From Roseovarius sp. (lineage in GTDB: Bacteria; Pseudomonadota; Alphaproteobacteria; Rhodobacterales; Rhodobacteraceae): DNA of 64,000 nucleotides. The position numbers and the translations under genes were made by a program. Shown here in pieces: positions 8,526 through 16,760 of this stretch. The notes beneath the pieces were generated by a model. It was given only the letters and a program-made list of their open reading frames with translations, did no database searches and was not told the DNA's origin. The stretch is taken from NCBI RefSeq assembly GCF_027019125.1, contig NZ_JALUXE010000033.1, positions 52,962 through 116,961 of the forward strand, in the 5' to 3' direction. Position 1 is the stretch's first letter. Every line of letters starts with the position of its first letter.

Positions 8526-8540
8526 TGCTGCATAGCAGCA
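8526..8540. promoter_or_regulatory. Palindrome TGCTGC-ATA-GCAGCA upstream of the DUF1127/sRNA operon
   Basis: A perfect 6-bp-arm inverted repeat containing CTGC-N3-GCAG, 114 bp before the DUF1127 start. From memory it matches the TGC-rich sites reported for PhaR, the polyhydroxybutyrate-responsive repressor of Paracoccus/Rhodobacter. A similar one-mismatch palindrome precedes the other DUF1127 gene (38336-38352). The regulator is inferred. Confidence 0.5.
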
Positions 8541-8653
8541 TTGCTCATGCGGGGTATTGTGCAGGCGCAGCAAAGGCGTATCTTAGTCTCAACAAAGGGC
8601 GAAACGAACTTCGCCGAACTTGAACACGATCAAATCCGCAAGGACCCGAAAAA

Positions 8654-8878
8654 ATGCCGACGACGTTTTACACCAGACGCTCTGCCGCCGCCGTTCTTGG
8701 CGAAGACCTGAGCGCGGCTGTTTATGCTGCCATGCAGCGTATCGTGGATTATCGCACCTATCGCCGCACGGTCAATGAGTTGTCGCAGCTCAGCGCGCAT
8801 GACCTCGCCGATCTGGGCCTGCACCGCAGCGAAATTCGCCGCGTTGCGCATGAAACAGTTTACGGCCACCGGTCGTAA
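8654..8878 (+). CDS. DUF1127 small protein, CcaF1-like
   Basis: A 74-residue basic protein. Its second half, RRTVNELSQLSAHDLADLGLHRSEIRRVAHETVYG, is the DUF1127 (YjiS-like) arginine-rich helical motif. It is followed 8 nt after the stop by an array of CCUCCUCCCU-loop hairpins. The arrangement matches the Rhodobacter sphaeroides RSP_6037 (CcaF1)-CcsR locus, where the protein was reported to bind RNA and the downstream RNAs are released from the shared transcript. I infer the same role here. The upstream 250 bp contain a CTGC-N3-GCAG palindrome; I could not pick out a secure sigma-factor motif. Confidence 0.9.
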   Translation: MPTTFYTRRSAAAVLGEDLSAAVYAAMQRIVDYRTYRRTVNELSQLSAHDLADLGLHRSEIRRVAHETVYGHRS

Positions 8879-8886
8879 TAAAGGAT

Positions 8887-8957
8887 CAGATACCCCCCTC
8901 CTCCTCCCTGGGGTATCTGTTACGGTCACGGGCATCTTTCCTCCTCCCTGATGCTCG
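8887..8957 (+). ncRNA. CcsR/cuckoo-type sRNA, first hairpin pair
   Basis: Hairpin 1 (8887-8919) has perfect 10-bp arms CAGATACCCC/GGGGTATCTG around a loop ending TCCTCCTCCCT. Hairpin 2 (8929-8957) has an 8-bp stem CGGGCATC/GATGCTCG (one G-U) around TTTCCTCCTCCCT. Double stem-loops with CUCCUCC loops are the defining fold of the cuckoo RNA family; R. sphaeroides CcsR RNAs belong here. The exposed CCUCCU copies the anti-Shine-Dalgarno sequence of 16S rRNA, so pairing with Shine-Dalgarno sequences of target mRNAs is a natural expectation. The true ends are not determinable by eye. Confidence 0.85.
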
Positions 8958-9000
8958 GGGCCGTCAAATTGGGACTGAACAGGTCCTTATGTTTTGCGGA

Positions 9001-9077
9001 TGGCCCTCTCCTCCTCCCTGGGCCGGACGTATAGGAAACGGCGGCACCCCTCCTCCTCCCTGGTGCCGCCGTTTTTT
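9001..9077 (+). ncRNA. CcsR/cuckoo-type sRNA, second hairpin pair with terminator
   Basis: Hairpin 3 (9001-9025) pairs GGCCC/GGGCC around TCTCCTCCTCCCT. Hairpin 4 (9036-9074) has 13-bp arms AAACGGCGGCACC/GGTGCCGCCGTTT around CCTCCTCCTCCCT and runs into a T-tract, so the last sRNA hairpin doubles as the intrinsic terminator of the DUF1127-sRNA transcript. All four loops share CTCCTCCCT while the stems differ in sequence, which shows selection on the loop and on pairing. Whether two double-hairpin RNAs or four single ones are made needs RNA data. Confidence 0.85.
9036..9077 (+). terminator. Rho-independent terminator of the DUF1127-sRNA operon
   Basis: A 13-bp perfect GC-rich stem followed by TTTTTTATT, the strongest intrinsic terminator in the window. 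Its loop is the fourth copy of the CCUCCUCCCU motif. Confidence 0.88.
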
Positions 9078-9162
9078 ATTGCGCGCAGGCAAAGCAGAGA
9101 TTTTCAGTGACATGACCGAACGGCTGGTGCCTCCGGTCGCCATTGGCCACGCGGCCCTGCCC

Positions 9163-9432
9163 TCAATGCAGAATCCGCGCCCGTCCACGCCGCACCGGCT
9201 TGACCTGAAAGGCCCGGCAGGCCTCTTGCAGGACCCCGACAAAGGCCCGCGCCGCGTCGCTCTCGGCGGTCTGGGCCTCCGGACTTTCCAGCGCGGCCCT
9301 GACAAGCTGTGACGTGACCGGCCCATCGACCGCGCAGGCCCATTGCAGGAAACCCAACCGCGCGGCCTGCATCGCCTGTGACCCGGTCGCCGGGCTGCTC
9401 TCAAGCCCATCCATGATTCGTAGAAAACTCAT
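9163..9432 (-). CDS. Small hypothetical protein downstream of a cobalamin riboswitch
   Basis: An 89-residue protein, MSFLRIMDGLESSPATG..., mostly helical by eye, with no signal peptide, membrane helix or metal-binding cluster I recognise. The ATG at 9432 is preferred over the TTG at 9483 listed in the track, though neither has a strong Shine-Dalgarno sequence. It is the only gene between the cobalamin riboswitch (minus strand, ending about 126 nt upstream) and the convergent sRNA operon, so it is the gene that the riboswitch should control. That makes a B12- or cobalt-related role likely, but nothing in the protein itself shows one. Confidence 0.6.
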   Translation of the reverse strand: MSFLRIMDGLESSPATGSQAMQAARLGFLQWACAVDGPVTSQLVRAALESPEAQTAESDAARAFVGVLQEACRAFQVKPVRRGRARILH

Positions 9433-9558
9433 CTTGCTTTTCTCCCCGACCGCACCCCGGGTCGGATGGGGCGAGAGCGGCAAGGGTCATGGCACGTCAG
9501 AGCATCGGCCTGGCGTGCACACGCCCGCACCGCACCCCGCGATTCGACGTCACGCCAA

Positions 9559-9740
9559 GGCTGGTTTCCGGGCTTGGACGGCAGGCCATGCGGCCCTCGC
9601 GTTGCGGCACCTTCCCGGGCAAACCTGCCCAGTGGCCTATTGCCGAAACGCCCTTCCTTACCGTTGCGGGGGCAGCGCCGGACTTGCACCGGCTTCCCAA
9701 TTCTCCGCCCCAAAGGGCGGCACCCTGACCGGTTCAGCCT
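9559..9740 (-). promoter_or_regulatory. Cobalamin (B12) riboswitch
   Basis: Read on the minus strand, the region contains the cobalamin-aptamer core in order: GGGAAGCCGGTGCAAGTCC, the B12-box part CTGCCCCCGCAACGGTAAG, the central CACTGGGCAGGTTTGCCC arm and the closing AAGCCCGGAAACCAGCC. These match the conserved elements of adenosylcobalamin-type riboswitches in sequence and spacing (~180 nt). It points away from osmC and into the 89-aa ORF at 9163-9432. I see no clear T-tract terminator after it. A GGCGTG-TG-CACGCC hairpin lies between the aptamer and the ORF. Confidence 0.92.
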
Positions 9741-9792
9741 AACCGCGCGGGCCCCCAAGCCGCAAGCCTGAAACCGACGCCGCCCGGACCGC

Positions 9793-10263
9793 TCACGCCA
9801 GAACCCGGTAGCGCGCCGCGTAGCTCACCGGAAAATTCACCGAACGCGCAATAAAGCAAAAGGCATGGACCTGCCCATGCAGCGCATCGGCTTGGGCAAG
9901 GTCGGTTCCCGCCGGCACCGCAATCCTTGGCCGCAGCGTGGCGCGCAGAAACCGGCTCGCCCCGGTGCTGTCGGTCTCACCCACCGCCAGCGGATCATCC
10001 TCGTAGGATTGCACGGCTATGCCTGCGTCACTCGCCAGATGCAGAAACCACAGCATGTGGCAGGCGCTGAGCGCGGCAATCAGCATGTCCTCGGGATTGT
10101 GCAGGCCGGGGTTTCCCCCGAGCAGCGGGTCGTTGGAACAATGGATCACCGGCTTGCCCGGCGTCTCGACATTCCAGGTGCGGTCATAGCCTTTGTAATG
10201 CCGCGTCCCCTCGCCCCGATTTCCGGTCCAGACGACGCGGGCGGTATAGTCATGCTCTGACAT
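9793..10263 (-). CDS. OsmC family protein
   Basis: A 156-residue OsmC/Ohr-type protein. Family members reduce organic hydroperoxides or handle acyl-thiol substrates through two cysteines. The start at MSEHDYTARVVWTGN was chosen because upstream codons of the long track frame are not protein-like. NPEDMLIAALSACHMLWFLHLA carries the conserved first cysteine in an SACH motif. A second cysteine occurs in HAFCFIARSVNFPV, the OsmC-type position. It lies 80 bp downstream of rseP on the same strand and upstream of the cobalamin riboswitch. Confidence 0.88.
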   Translation of the reverse strand: MSEHDYTARVVWTGNRGEGTRHYKGYDRTWNVETPGKPVIHCSNDPLLGGNPGLHNPEDMLIAALSACHMLWFLHLASDAGIAVQSYEDDPLAVGETDSTGASRFLRATLRPRIAVPAGTDLAQADALHGQVHAFCFIARSVNFPVSYAARYRVLA

Positions 10264-10343
10264 GCTCTGCGCTCCCCTTTGGCACGCGCGCAGCATCGCG
10301 CGAAATCGTCGCGCCAGACAAGTCAGGATCGCCGCACCCGCCC

Positions 10344-11693
10344 TCAGGGGCAGAAAATATCGTTGAAGAGGGCAAACAGCATCAGCGACAGAATGAGCGT
10401 GAGACCAACGGTCATCAGCACCCGCAAGGCCCGCTCGCTCGGCGGGCGGCCCGCGACCGCCTCGTAGGCGTAGAACACCAGATGCCCGCCATCCAGAACC
10501 GGCACCGGAAAGAGATTGAGCAGCCCCACCGCCGTCGACAGCACCGCGATGAACCAGATGAAACTCTGCGCGCCCTGGCTGGCCATCGCCCCCGAAACCT
10601 GCGCGATACCGATCGGCCCGGACATGTTGCAACTGCTGATCGCGCCCGTGATCATGTGATAGAGACCCGAGAGCGAGCTTTGAATGATCTCGCCTGTCTG
10701 GCCCACGGCATCGCCCACCGCCTCGACCACGCCCAACCGTTCGGTCGCAGGCTCGAACGCCATACCCCCCGCAATGCCGATCCGCCATTCGGTGCGAAAC
10801 CCGCCTTCGGGTTGCGGTTCGTCCACCCGGCGCGGGGTGATCGTGACCTCGTGGCCCTCGCTACCCGGCCGCCACACCGTCAGCGCGAGCGGCGCGCCAT
10901 TCGAGCCCTCGACAACCTCCTTGAGCTCTTCAAAGGCCACAATCTGCGTGCCGTTGACCGCCGTGATGACATCGCCCGCCTCCAGATCCGCGGCAAAGGC
11001 CGCCGATTGCGGCGCAAGCCCGCTGATCAAGGGCGGCATGAGCTGTGGCCCCATCGCCTCGATCTCGCGCCCTGCGCGTTCGACCCTGTAGCTGAGCAGC
11101 GCCTCGCGCGGCAGCGCGTCGATCATATCGTCATAGACCTCGCCCGCCGCCACATCCGGCAGGGGTTGGCCTTCGATGCTCAGCACCTGGTCGCCCGGCT
11201 CCAGGGTGATTCCCGCCACCGGCAGCGGCTTCAATGACCCCACGGTCAGCGGATCGGCGGTCTTGCCGCCGCTCATCATCACCGCGCTGAAAATCGCGAT
11301 GGACAGAATGAAATTGAACACCGGGCCCGCCGCCACCGTCGCCGTGCGCGCCCAGAGCGGCGCACCATGCATGGTCTGGCGCAGCCGTTCCGGCGGCAAC
11401 GCCGCCATCGCCGCGCTGTCCTTGCCGCTGGCGGCATCGGCATCGCCGAGAAACTTGACATATCCACCAAAGGGCAAGGCGGCGATCTGCCAGCGCGTCC
11501 CATGCCGGTCCATGCGCGAAAACAGTACCGGACCAAACCCCAACGAGAATACCTCGGCCTTGATCCCCGACCAGCGCCCGACGATGTAATGACCATATTC
11601 ATGCACAGCCACGATCACCGACAGGGCCGCGACAAAGGCTGCAAGGGTCAGGAACAGATTGCCGAACTGCGGTAGAGAGGTAAAAATTTCCAC
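10344..11693 (-). CDS. rseP: Site-2 RIP metalloprotease RseP
   Basis: RseP is an inner-membrane zinc protease that cuts anti-sigma factors and leftover signal peptides. The 449-residue protein has the zinc motif HEYGH near residue 31, two central PDZ domains (about residues 125-300, one containing GDVITAVNG) and the C-terminal LDG-type motif in FPVPVLDGGHLVFY followed by a last membrane helix. It is the final gene of pyrH-frr-uppS-cdsA-dxr-rseP. The bamA gene that commonly follows rseP is not here. Confidence 0.95.
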   Translation of the reverse strand: MEIFTSLPQFGNLFLTLAAFVAALSVIVAVHEYGHYIVGRWSGIKAEVFSLGFGPVLFSRMDRHGTRWQIAALPFGGYVKFLGDADAASGKDSAAMAALPPERLRQTMHGAPLWARTATVAAGPVFNFILSIAIFSAVMMSGGKTADPLTVGSLKPLPVAGITLEPGDQVLSIEGQPLPDVAAGEVYDDMIDALPREALLSYRVERAGREIEAMGPQLMPPLISGLAPQSAAFAADLEAGDVITAVNGTQIVAFEELKEVVEGSNGAPLALTVWRPGSEGHEVTITPRRVDEPQPEGGFRTEWRIGIAGGMAFEPATERLGVVEAVGDAVGQTGEIIQSSLSGLYHMITGAISSCNMSGPIGIAQVSGAMASQGAQSFIWFIAVLSTAVGLLNLFPVPVLDGGHLVFYAYEAVAGRPPSERALRVLMTVGLTLILSLMLFALFNDIFCP

Positions 11694-11696
11694 GCT

Positions 11697-12875
11697 TTAT
11701 CCTTGGGTTCTTCGCTGGGTCACGACCAGATCGGCCTGCTTCCTAGCCAGATGGTCCATGTGCGCCACCACATCAAGGGTCAGATCGGAATTCCGCGCCT
11801 CCGGCGCATCGTGCAAGGCGGTCAACACCTCCTCCACCACGATGTTCATGTCGGTAAATCCGATCCGTCCTGCGATGAAATGGTCCAGCGCCCGCTCCTT
11901 GGCGGCGTTGAACACCGCCCCCGACAGGCCGCGCGCCTGCATCACCTCGCGGGCAAGCCGCAGCGCGGGATAACGCTCGGGATCAGGCGGGCGAAATTCC
12001 AGCGTGCCAATCGCCGCCAGATCGAGTGCGGCCACCGGCAGCGCCTGACGCTGCGGCCAGTTCAGCGCGTAGCCGATGGCATGGCGCATGTCGGGCGGCC
12101 CCACATGCGCCATGAGCGCCCCGTCGCAGAACCCCACCAGCGCATGCACAAGCGATTGCGGATGGATCAGCACCTCGATCTGATCGGGGGCAAAGCCAAA
12201 GAATTCGCGCGCCTCGATCATCTCCATCGCCTTGTTGAACATCGAGGCGGAATCGATGGTGATCCTCTGCCCCATGGCCCAATTGGGATGGCTCGACGCC
12301 TCGGCCACCGTGGCGGCGGCCAGCCGCTCCAGCGGCCAATCGCGAAATGCCCCGCCCGAGGCGGTGATGATGACCCGGCTCACGGCGGCGGCATCCTCGC
12401 CGACCAACGCCTGAAAAATCGCCGAATGCTCACTGTCCACCGGCAGGATATTGGCGCGGTTGGCGCGCGCGGTGCGCATCATCAGCGCCCCCGCCGTCAC
12501 CAGCGATTCCTTGTTGGCCAGGGCCAGCGTCGCGCCCTGCTCCAGCGCCGCCAGACCGGGGGCCAGCCCTGCGGCCCCTACAATCGACGACATCACCCAT
12601 TGCGCCGGACGGCTGGCCGCCTCGATCAGCGCCGCCTTGCCCGCCGCTGCCTCGACCTTGCTCCCTCTCAGCGCCTCGCGCAGCGACACCAGCAGGTCGT
12701 CATGCGCCGTAACCGCCACTTCGGCCCCCAGATCAATCGCATCCCGCGCCAGCTGGTCGATATGATGCCCGCCGGTCAGCGCGACCACCTTGTAGGCCCC
12801 CGGCGCGCGGCGGATCAGGTCAATCGTGTTCTGCCCGACAGAGCCGGTCGCACCCAGAATGGAAATACGTTTCAT
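11697..12875 (-). CDS. dxr: 1-deoxy-D-xylulose 5-phosphate reductoisomerase
   Basis: Dxr converts DXP to MEP with NADPH, the committed step of the non-mevalonate isoprenoid pathway. From the start at MKRISILGATGSVGQNT the protein has 392 residues. The NADPH loop GATGSVG, the metal and substrate region LPVDSEHSAIFQAL and the flexible loop GWPLERL-like segment with SHPNWAMGQRITIDSA are present. The start codon overlaps the cdsA stop (ATGA), and rseP begins only 3 bp after its stop, so the genes are translationally linked. Confidence 0.96.
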   Translation of the reverse strand: MKRISILGATGSVGQNTIDLIRRAPGAYKVVALTGGHHIDQLARDAIDLGAEVAVTAHDDLLVSLREALRGSKVEAAAGKAALIEAASRPAQWVMSSIVGAAGLAPGLAALEQGATLALANKESLVTAGALMMRTARANRANILPVDSEHSAIFQALVGEDAAAVSRVIITASGGAFRDWPLERLAAATVAEASSHPNWAMGQRITIDSASMFNKAMEMIEAREFFGFAPDQIEVLIHPQSLVHALVGFCDGALMAHVGPPDMRHAIGYALNWPQRQALPVAALDLAAIGTLEFRPPDPERYPALRLAREVMQARGLSGAVFNAAKERALDHFIAGRIGFTDMNIVVEEVLTALHDAPEARNSDLTLDVVAHMDHLARKQADLVVTQRRTQG

Positions 12876-13651
12876 GCCACCCCCGGCAAGAGGCCAAGCG
12901 CCCATATCGTCACGACCACCAGCGCCGCGCCCAGCATCGCATCGAAGCGGTCCAGAACGCCGCCATGACCGGGGATGAGGTTGGAACTGTCCTTGACCCC
13001 GCGCAGCCGCTTGACCGCGCTCTCGGCGATGTCACCCATCTGCCCGGCAAACCCCACCAGCACCGACAAGGGCACCAGCGCAAGACCTGCCCCGGTCGGC
13101 CCGGCAAAGATCAGCCCGATCACCGCCGCACCAATCCAGCCCGCAATCGTGCCGGACCATGTTTTCTTGGGGCTGAACCGTGGCCAGAATTTCGGCCCCC
13201 CCAGAATGCGCCCGGCAAAGTATCCCGCCACATCCGAGATCACCACAACCGCGACCAGCCACAAAACCCAGACCAAACCGGCCTCGGCGCGCAGCGTGCC
13301 CATGGCATAGCAGCCCAAAAGCGCCCAGAGCGCCAAGGCAAAGAACGGGCCGCGCTCGCGCGCGACCGAGCTTGACGCAACCACCACTGCCGCCAGCAAA
13401 AGAGGCATGACCATGATCCCCGGCAGCCACAGCGCCAGCGCCAGGGCCACCGCCGCCAGCACGCCAGAGCGCAGCGCATCGGGGGCTGCGAACATCCGCG
13501 CCGCCTCCCACATCATGGCCCCGGCGAGCACACAAACCAGCGCGGCAAAGGGCAAGCCGCCCAGCCAGATCTCAACCGCGCCCACCACGATCAGAACCAC
13601 CCCCGACGCAAGCCGCGGCCAGAGATCCGCCCAACGCGCCGCGCCGCTCAT
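12872..13651 (-). CDS. cdsA: Phosphatidate cytidylyltransferase
   Basis: CdsA makes CDP-diacylglycerol from phosphatidic acid and CTP, the precursor of all phospholipids, including that used by the Pcs encoded at 39.2 kb. It is a 259-residue integral membrane protein with about seven hydrophobic segments. The family signature is SAVKRLRGVKDSSNLIPGHGGVLDRFD near the C-terminus, including the conserved K-D-pair and HGG-D-D/R elements. It overlaps both dxr and uppS by 4 bp. Confidence 0.95.
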   Translation of the reverse strand: MSGAARWADLWPRLASGVVLIVVGAVEIWLGGLPFAALVCVLAGAMMWEAARMFAAPDALRSGVLAAVALALALWLPGIMVMPLLLAAVVVASSSVARERGPFFALALWALLGCYAMGTLRAEAGLVWVLWLVAVVVISDVAGYFAGRILGGPKFWPRFSPKKTWSGTIAGWIGAAVIGLIFAGPTGAGLALVPLSVLVGFAGQMGDIAESAVKRLRGVKDSSNLIPGHGGVLDRFDAMLGAALVVVTIWALGLLPGVA

Positions 13652-14391
13652 GCAGGCACAGCCCCAAAGCGGCGGTCCCGCGTGCCATACTGCGCGAGCA
13701 ATCGCGCAAAGACATCCGGCGTGAAATCCGGCCAGAGCGTGTCGATGAACTCATATTCCGCATAGGCCGATTGCCAGAGCAGGAAGTTGGAAATCCGCGC
13801 CTCGCCGCTGGTGCGGATCACCAGATCGGGGTCGGGCAAGACATAGGTATCCAGATACCGGGGCAGAGTTTCCTCGTCCACATCCTCGGGGCGCAACCGC
13901 CCCGCCGCCACATCCTCTGCCAGCCGCCGCGTGGCGCGCGACACCTCGTCCCGCCCCCCGTAATTCAGAGCAATGGTGAGGTTCGTGCCGGTGCAATGGG
14001 CAGTCATCGCCTCGGCCTCGTCCATCAGCCCGCGCAGCTTGGCATCCAGTCGCGGTCGGTCCCCGATGAAACGCACCTGCACGTTCTCGCGCACGAACTC
14101 TTGCATTTCCTTCATGATGTAGCGGCGAAAGAGACTCATGAGACCGGCCACCTCGGTCTGGGTCCGCTTCCAGTTTTCGGTAGAAAAGGCAAATATCGTC
14201 AGATACTTGACCCCCAAACCGGGGCAGGCCTGCACGATTTCACGCACCCGCCGCGCGCCGGCGTGATGCCCAAAGAGGCGCGGCCGCCCGCGCCTTTGCG
14301 CCCAGCGCCCGTTGCCATCCATGATGATCGCCACATGGCGCGGCCCCTCGGCCGGCGCGGATGTTCCTGCCGTGGGCGCAGTTTTCGCCAT
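13648..14391 (-). CDS. uppS: Isoprenyl transferase (undecaprenyl diphosphate synthase)
   Basis: UppS condenses IPP with farnesyl-PP to the C55 carrier lipid for cell-wall synthesis. The 247-residue protein has the catalytic Asp loop IIMDGNGRWAQRRG, the FAFSTENWKR motif and the C-terminal RTSGEARISNFLLWQSAYAEYEF. It overlaps cdsA by 4 bp and frr by one base (14391), consistent with a single transcript. Substrate and product share a pathway with dxr two genes away. Confidence 0.96.
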   Translation of the reverse strand: MAKTAPTAGTSAPAEGPRHVAIIMDGNGRWAQRRGRPRLFGHHAGARRVREIVQACPGLGVKYLTIFAFSTENWKRTQTEVAGLMSLFRRYIMKEMQEFVRENVQVRFIGDRPRLDAKLRGLMDEAEAMTAHCTGTNLTIALNYGGRDEVSRATRRLAEDVAAGRLRPEDVDEETLPRYLDTYVLPDPDLVIRTSGEARISNFLLWQSAYAEYEFIDTLWPDFTPDVFARLLAQYGTRDRRFGAVPA

Positions 14392-14954
14392 CAGACCTGC
14401 ATGATCTCCGCTTGCTTGCCGTCAAGCAACTCGTCCACATGCTTGATGAAACGGTCGGTCAGGGATTGCACCTCGGATTCCCAGAACTTCTGGTCATCCT
14501 CAGACATGCCATCGCCCTTGGCCTTCTTGATCTGATCCATGCCATCGCGGCGCACATTGCGCACAGCGACGCGGGCGTGTTCGGCATATTGCGCGGCGAC
14601 CTTGGTCAATTCCTTGCGGCGCTGCTCGTTCAACTCGGGGATCGGCAACATGATGATCGTGCCATTGAGCTGCGGGTTGATACCCAGACCACTCTCGCGA
14701 ATGGCCTTTTCGACCTTGCCGACCAGCCCCTTGTCCCAGACATTGACCGTCACCATGCGCGGCTCTGGCACGTTGACCGTGCCCACCTGGTTGATCGGGG
14801 TTTTCTGGCCATAGGCATCGACCATGATCGGCTCCAGCATCGAGGCCGAGGCGCGCCCGGTGCGCAACGAGGCGAACTCGGTCTTCAGCGCGCCAATCGC
14901 CCCTTCCATCCGGCGTTCCAGATCGCCTGTGTCGATTTCGATTTCATCCGCCAT
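14391..14954 (-). CDS. frr: Ribosome recycling factor
   Basis: RRF splits post-termination ribosomes together with EF-G. The 187-residue length and the motifs [50 protein letters not shown] and [13 protein letters not shown] are diagnostic. It begins the pyrH-linked block and is preceded by AAGGA. pyrH lies 48 bp upstream on the same strand. Confidence 0.97.
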   Translation of the reverse strand: MADEIEIDTGDLERRMEGAIGALKTEFASLRTGRASASMLEPIMVDAYGQKTPINQVGTVNVPEPRMVTVNVWDKGLVGKVEKAIRESGLGINPQLNGTIIMLPIPELNEQRRKELTKVAAQYAEHARVAVRNVRRDGMDQIKKAKGDGMSEDDQKFWESEVQSLTDRFIKHVDELLDGKQAEIMQV

Positions 14955-15002
14955 ACTGTCTTGGTCCTTCTTGCGGCTCTTGCGTCTGAGCCTTGTTTTG
15001 CC

Positions 15003-15728
15003 TCAACCGTGCACGGTTGTATAGGTGCCCTCACCGGCCAGAATGCCCTTGAACCCGCCCGGTTCGTCAAGTGAGAAGACGATGATCGGCAGGTTATTGT
15101 CCCGCGCCAGCGCAATCGCAGAGGCATCCATCACCCCCAGATGCTGCGCCAGAACCTCGTCATAGGTCACACGCTCGAACCGCTTGGCATCCGCGTGCTT
15201 GATCGGGTCCTTGTCATAGACGCCATCCACCTTGGTCCCCTTGAAGATCGCCTCGCAGGCCATTTCATTGGCGCGCAGCGTGGCGGCCGTATCCGTGGTG
15301 AAATAGGGATTGCCGGTTCCGGCGGCAAAGATGCAGACGCGCTTTTTCTCAAGATGCCGCACCGCGCGGCGGCGGATATACGGCTCTGCCACCTCATCCA
15401 TGCGAATGGCCGAAATGACCCGACAGAACACGCCCATCTTTTCCAGCGCGGATTGCATCGCCAGCGCGTTCATCACCGTGGCCAGCATCCCCATGTAATC
15501 GGCGGTCGTGCGTTCCATCCCCTGCGCGCTGCCTTGCAAACCGCGAAAGATGTTACCGCCCCCGATCACCATGCAAATCTCGACCCCCAGATCATGAACG
15601 ATCTTGACCTCGCGCGCGATCCGCTCGACCGTGGGCGGATGCAGGCCATACCCCAGATCCCCCATCAGAGCCTCCCCGGAAATCTTGAGCATCACACGGG
15701 TGAATTTGGCTCTCTCCGGGGTGGTCAT
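15003..15728 (-). CDS. pyrH: UMP kinase
   Basis: PyrH phosphorylates UMP to UDP in pyrimidine biosynthesis. The core is [21 protein letters not shown], and the C-terminal [22 protein letters not shown]. Two ATGs compete. GGAGA abuts the first (15734), leaving no spacing, but stands about 7 nt before the second (15728), so the 241-residue form MTTPERAKF is chosen. The track's 836-residue frame is the same frame running back through antisense of miaA and coxM and is not the gene. rpsB-tsf, the usual upstream neighbours, are absent; miaA lies divergent instead. Confidence 0.95.
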   Translation of the reverse strand: MTTPERAKFTRVMLKISGEALMGDLGYGLHPPTVERIAREVKIVHDLGVEICMVIGGGNIFRGLQGSAQGMERTTADYMGMLATVMNALAMQSALEKMGVFCRVISAIRMDEVAEPYIRRRAVRHLEKKRVCIFAAGTGNPYFTTDTAATLRANEMACEAIFKGTKVDGVYDKDPIKHADAKRFERVTYDEVLAQHLGVMDASAIALARDNNLPIIVFSLDEPGGFKGILAGEGTYTTVHG

Positions 15729-15869
15729 CGGCATTCTCCGCTCGGTCGTGTCAATCCCGCGCAAAATGTCGCAAATGCCGCCCATGTGCAATCGCTGATC
15801 ACCCCCTTTTGCGGGGAAAAGGCGGCAAACCGCCTCGCCAAACCGCGCGATTGGCGCTAACCGGGGCCT

Positions 15870-16757
15870 ATGCACCTGCCCGTTGACATCGCCCCCGACC
15901 GCCCTGTTCTGATCGCCGGCCCCACCGCCAGCGGCAAATCGGCGCTCGCATTGGAAATCGCCCGCACCCAGGGCGGCGTGATCGTCAACGCCGACGCTCT
16001 GCAAGTCTATGAAAACTGGAGGATTCTCAGCGCGCGACCCAGCCCCGAGGATGAGGCCGCACTCCCCCACCGCCTTTATGGTCACGTTGGTGCGCGCACG
16101 CCCTATTCCACCGGCCATTGGCTGCGCGAGGTGGCGGCGATCCTCAAGGCTCCCGCGCGGCCCATCATCGTCGGCGGCACCGGTCTCTATTTCAGCGCCC
16201 TGACCGAAGGTCTGGCCGAAATCCCCGCAACCCCCGCCGCGATCCGCGCCGAGGCGGATCACCTGCTGGCCAGCCGGGGCCTTGCCCCCCTTCTGGCTGC
16301 GCTCGACCCAACGACCCTTGCCCGCATCGACACGCGCAATCCGATGCGCGTGCAGCGCGCCTGGGAGGTGCAGCGCGCCACGGGTCGGGGGCTGGCCGCC
16401 TGGCAGGACGACACGCCGCCCCCCCTTCTGCCGCTCGACGCCTGCACGCCACTGCTGATCACCGCCGACAAGGACTGGCTTGGGGCCCGCATCGCCCGCC
16501 GCTTTGACGCCATGCTCGAAGTCGGGGCGCTGGACGAGGCGCGCGCCAATCTGCCCCATTGGGACCCGGCCCTGCCGTCGATGAAGGCCATCGGCGCGCC
16601 CGAACTCATCGCCTATCTGCGCGGGGAAATGACCCTCGATCAGGCACGCGAGGCCGCCACCATCGCCACGCGCCAATATGCCAAGCGACAACGCACATGG
16701 TTCCGCGCCCGGATGCGGGCCTGGCACGCCGTCGCGGCGGAAACCCTGACCGCCTGA
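15870..16757 (+). CDS. miaA: tRNA dimethylallyltransferase
   Basis: MiaA adds a dimethylallyl group to A37 of tRNAs reading UNN codons. The 295-residue protein has the P-loop [11 protein letters not shown], the early [11 protein letters not shown] substrate motif and [18 protein letters not shown]. The C-terminal [15 protein letters not shown] is typical of the family. It is divergent from pyrH with 141 bp between and lies upstream of the CO dehydrogenase operon, from which direct repeats separate it. Confidence 0.95.
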   Translation: MHLPVDIAPDRPVLIAGPTASGKSALALEIARTQGGVIVNADALQVYENWRILSARPSPEDEAALPHRLYGHVGARTPYSTGHWLREVAAILKAPARPIIVGGTGLYFSALTEGLAEIPATPAAIRAEADHLLASRGLAPLLAALDPTTLARIDTRNPMRVQRAWEVQRATGRGLAAWQDDTPPPLLPLDACTPLLITADKDWLGARIARRFDAMLEVGALDEARANLPHWDPALPSMKAIGAPELIAYLRGEMTLDQAREAATIATRQYAKRQRTWFRARMRAWHAVAAETLTA

Positions 16758-16760
16758 GGC

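Noticed and set aside
8880-9077. CCTCCTCC repeats considered as a CRISPR-like array
   Set aside because: The repeated part is only about 10 nt, lies in hairpin loops with changing stems, and has irregular spacing. The sRNA reading fits better.
9429-9758. 109-aa minus-strand ORF covering the cobalamin riboswitch
   Set aside because: The region is a structured RNA; the frame is open by chance from high GC.
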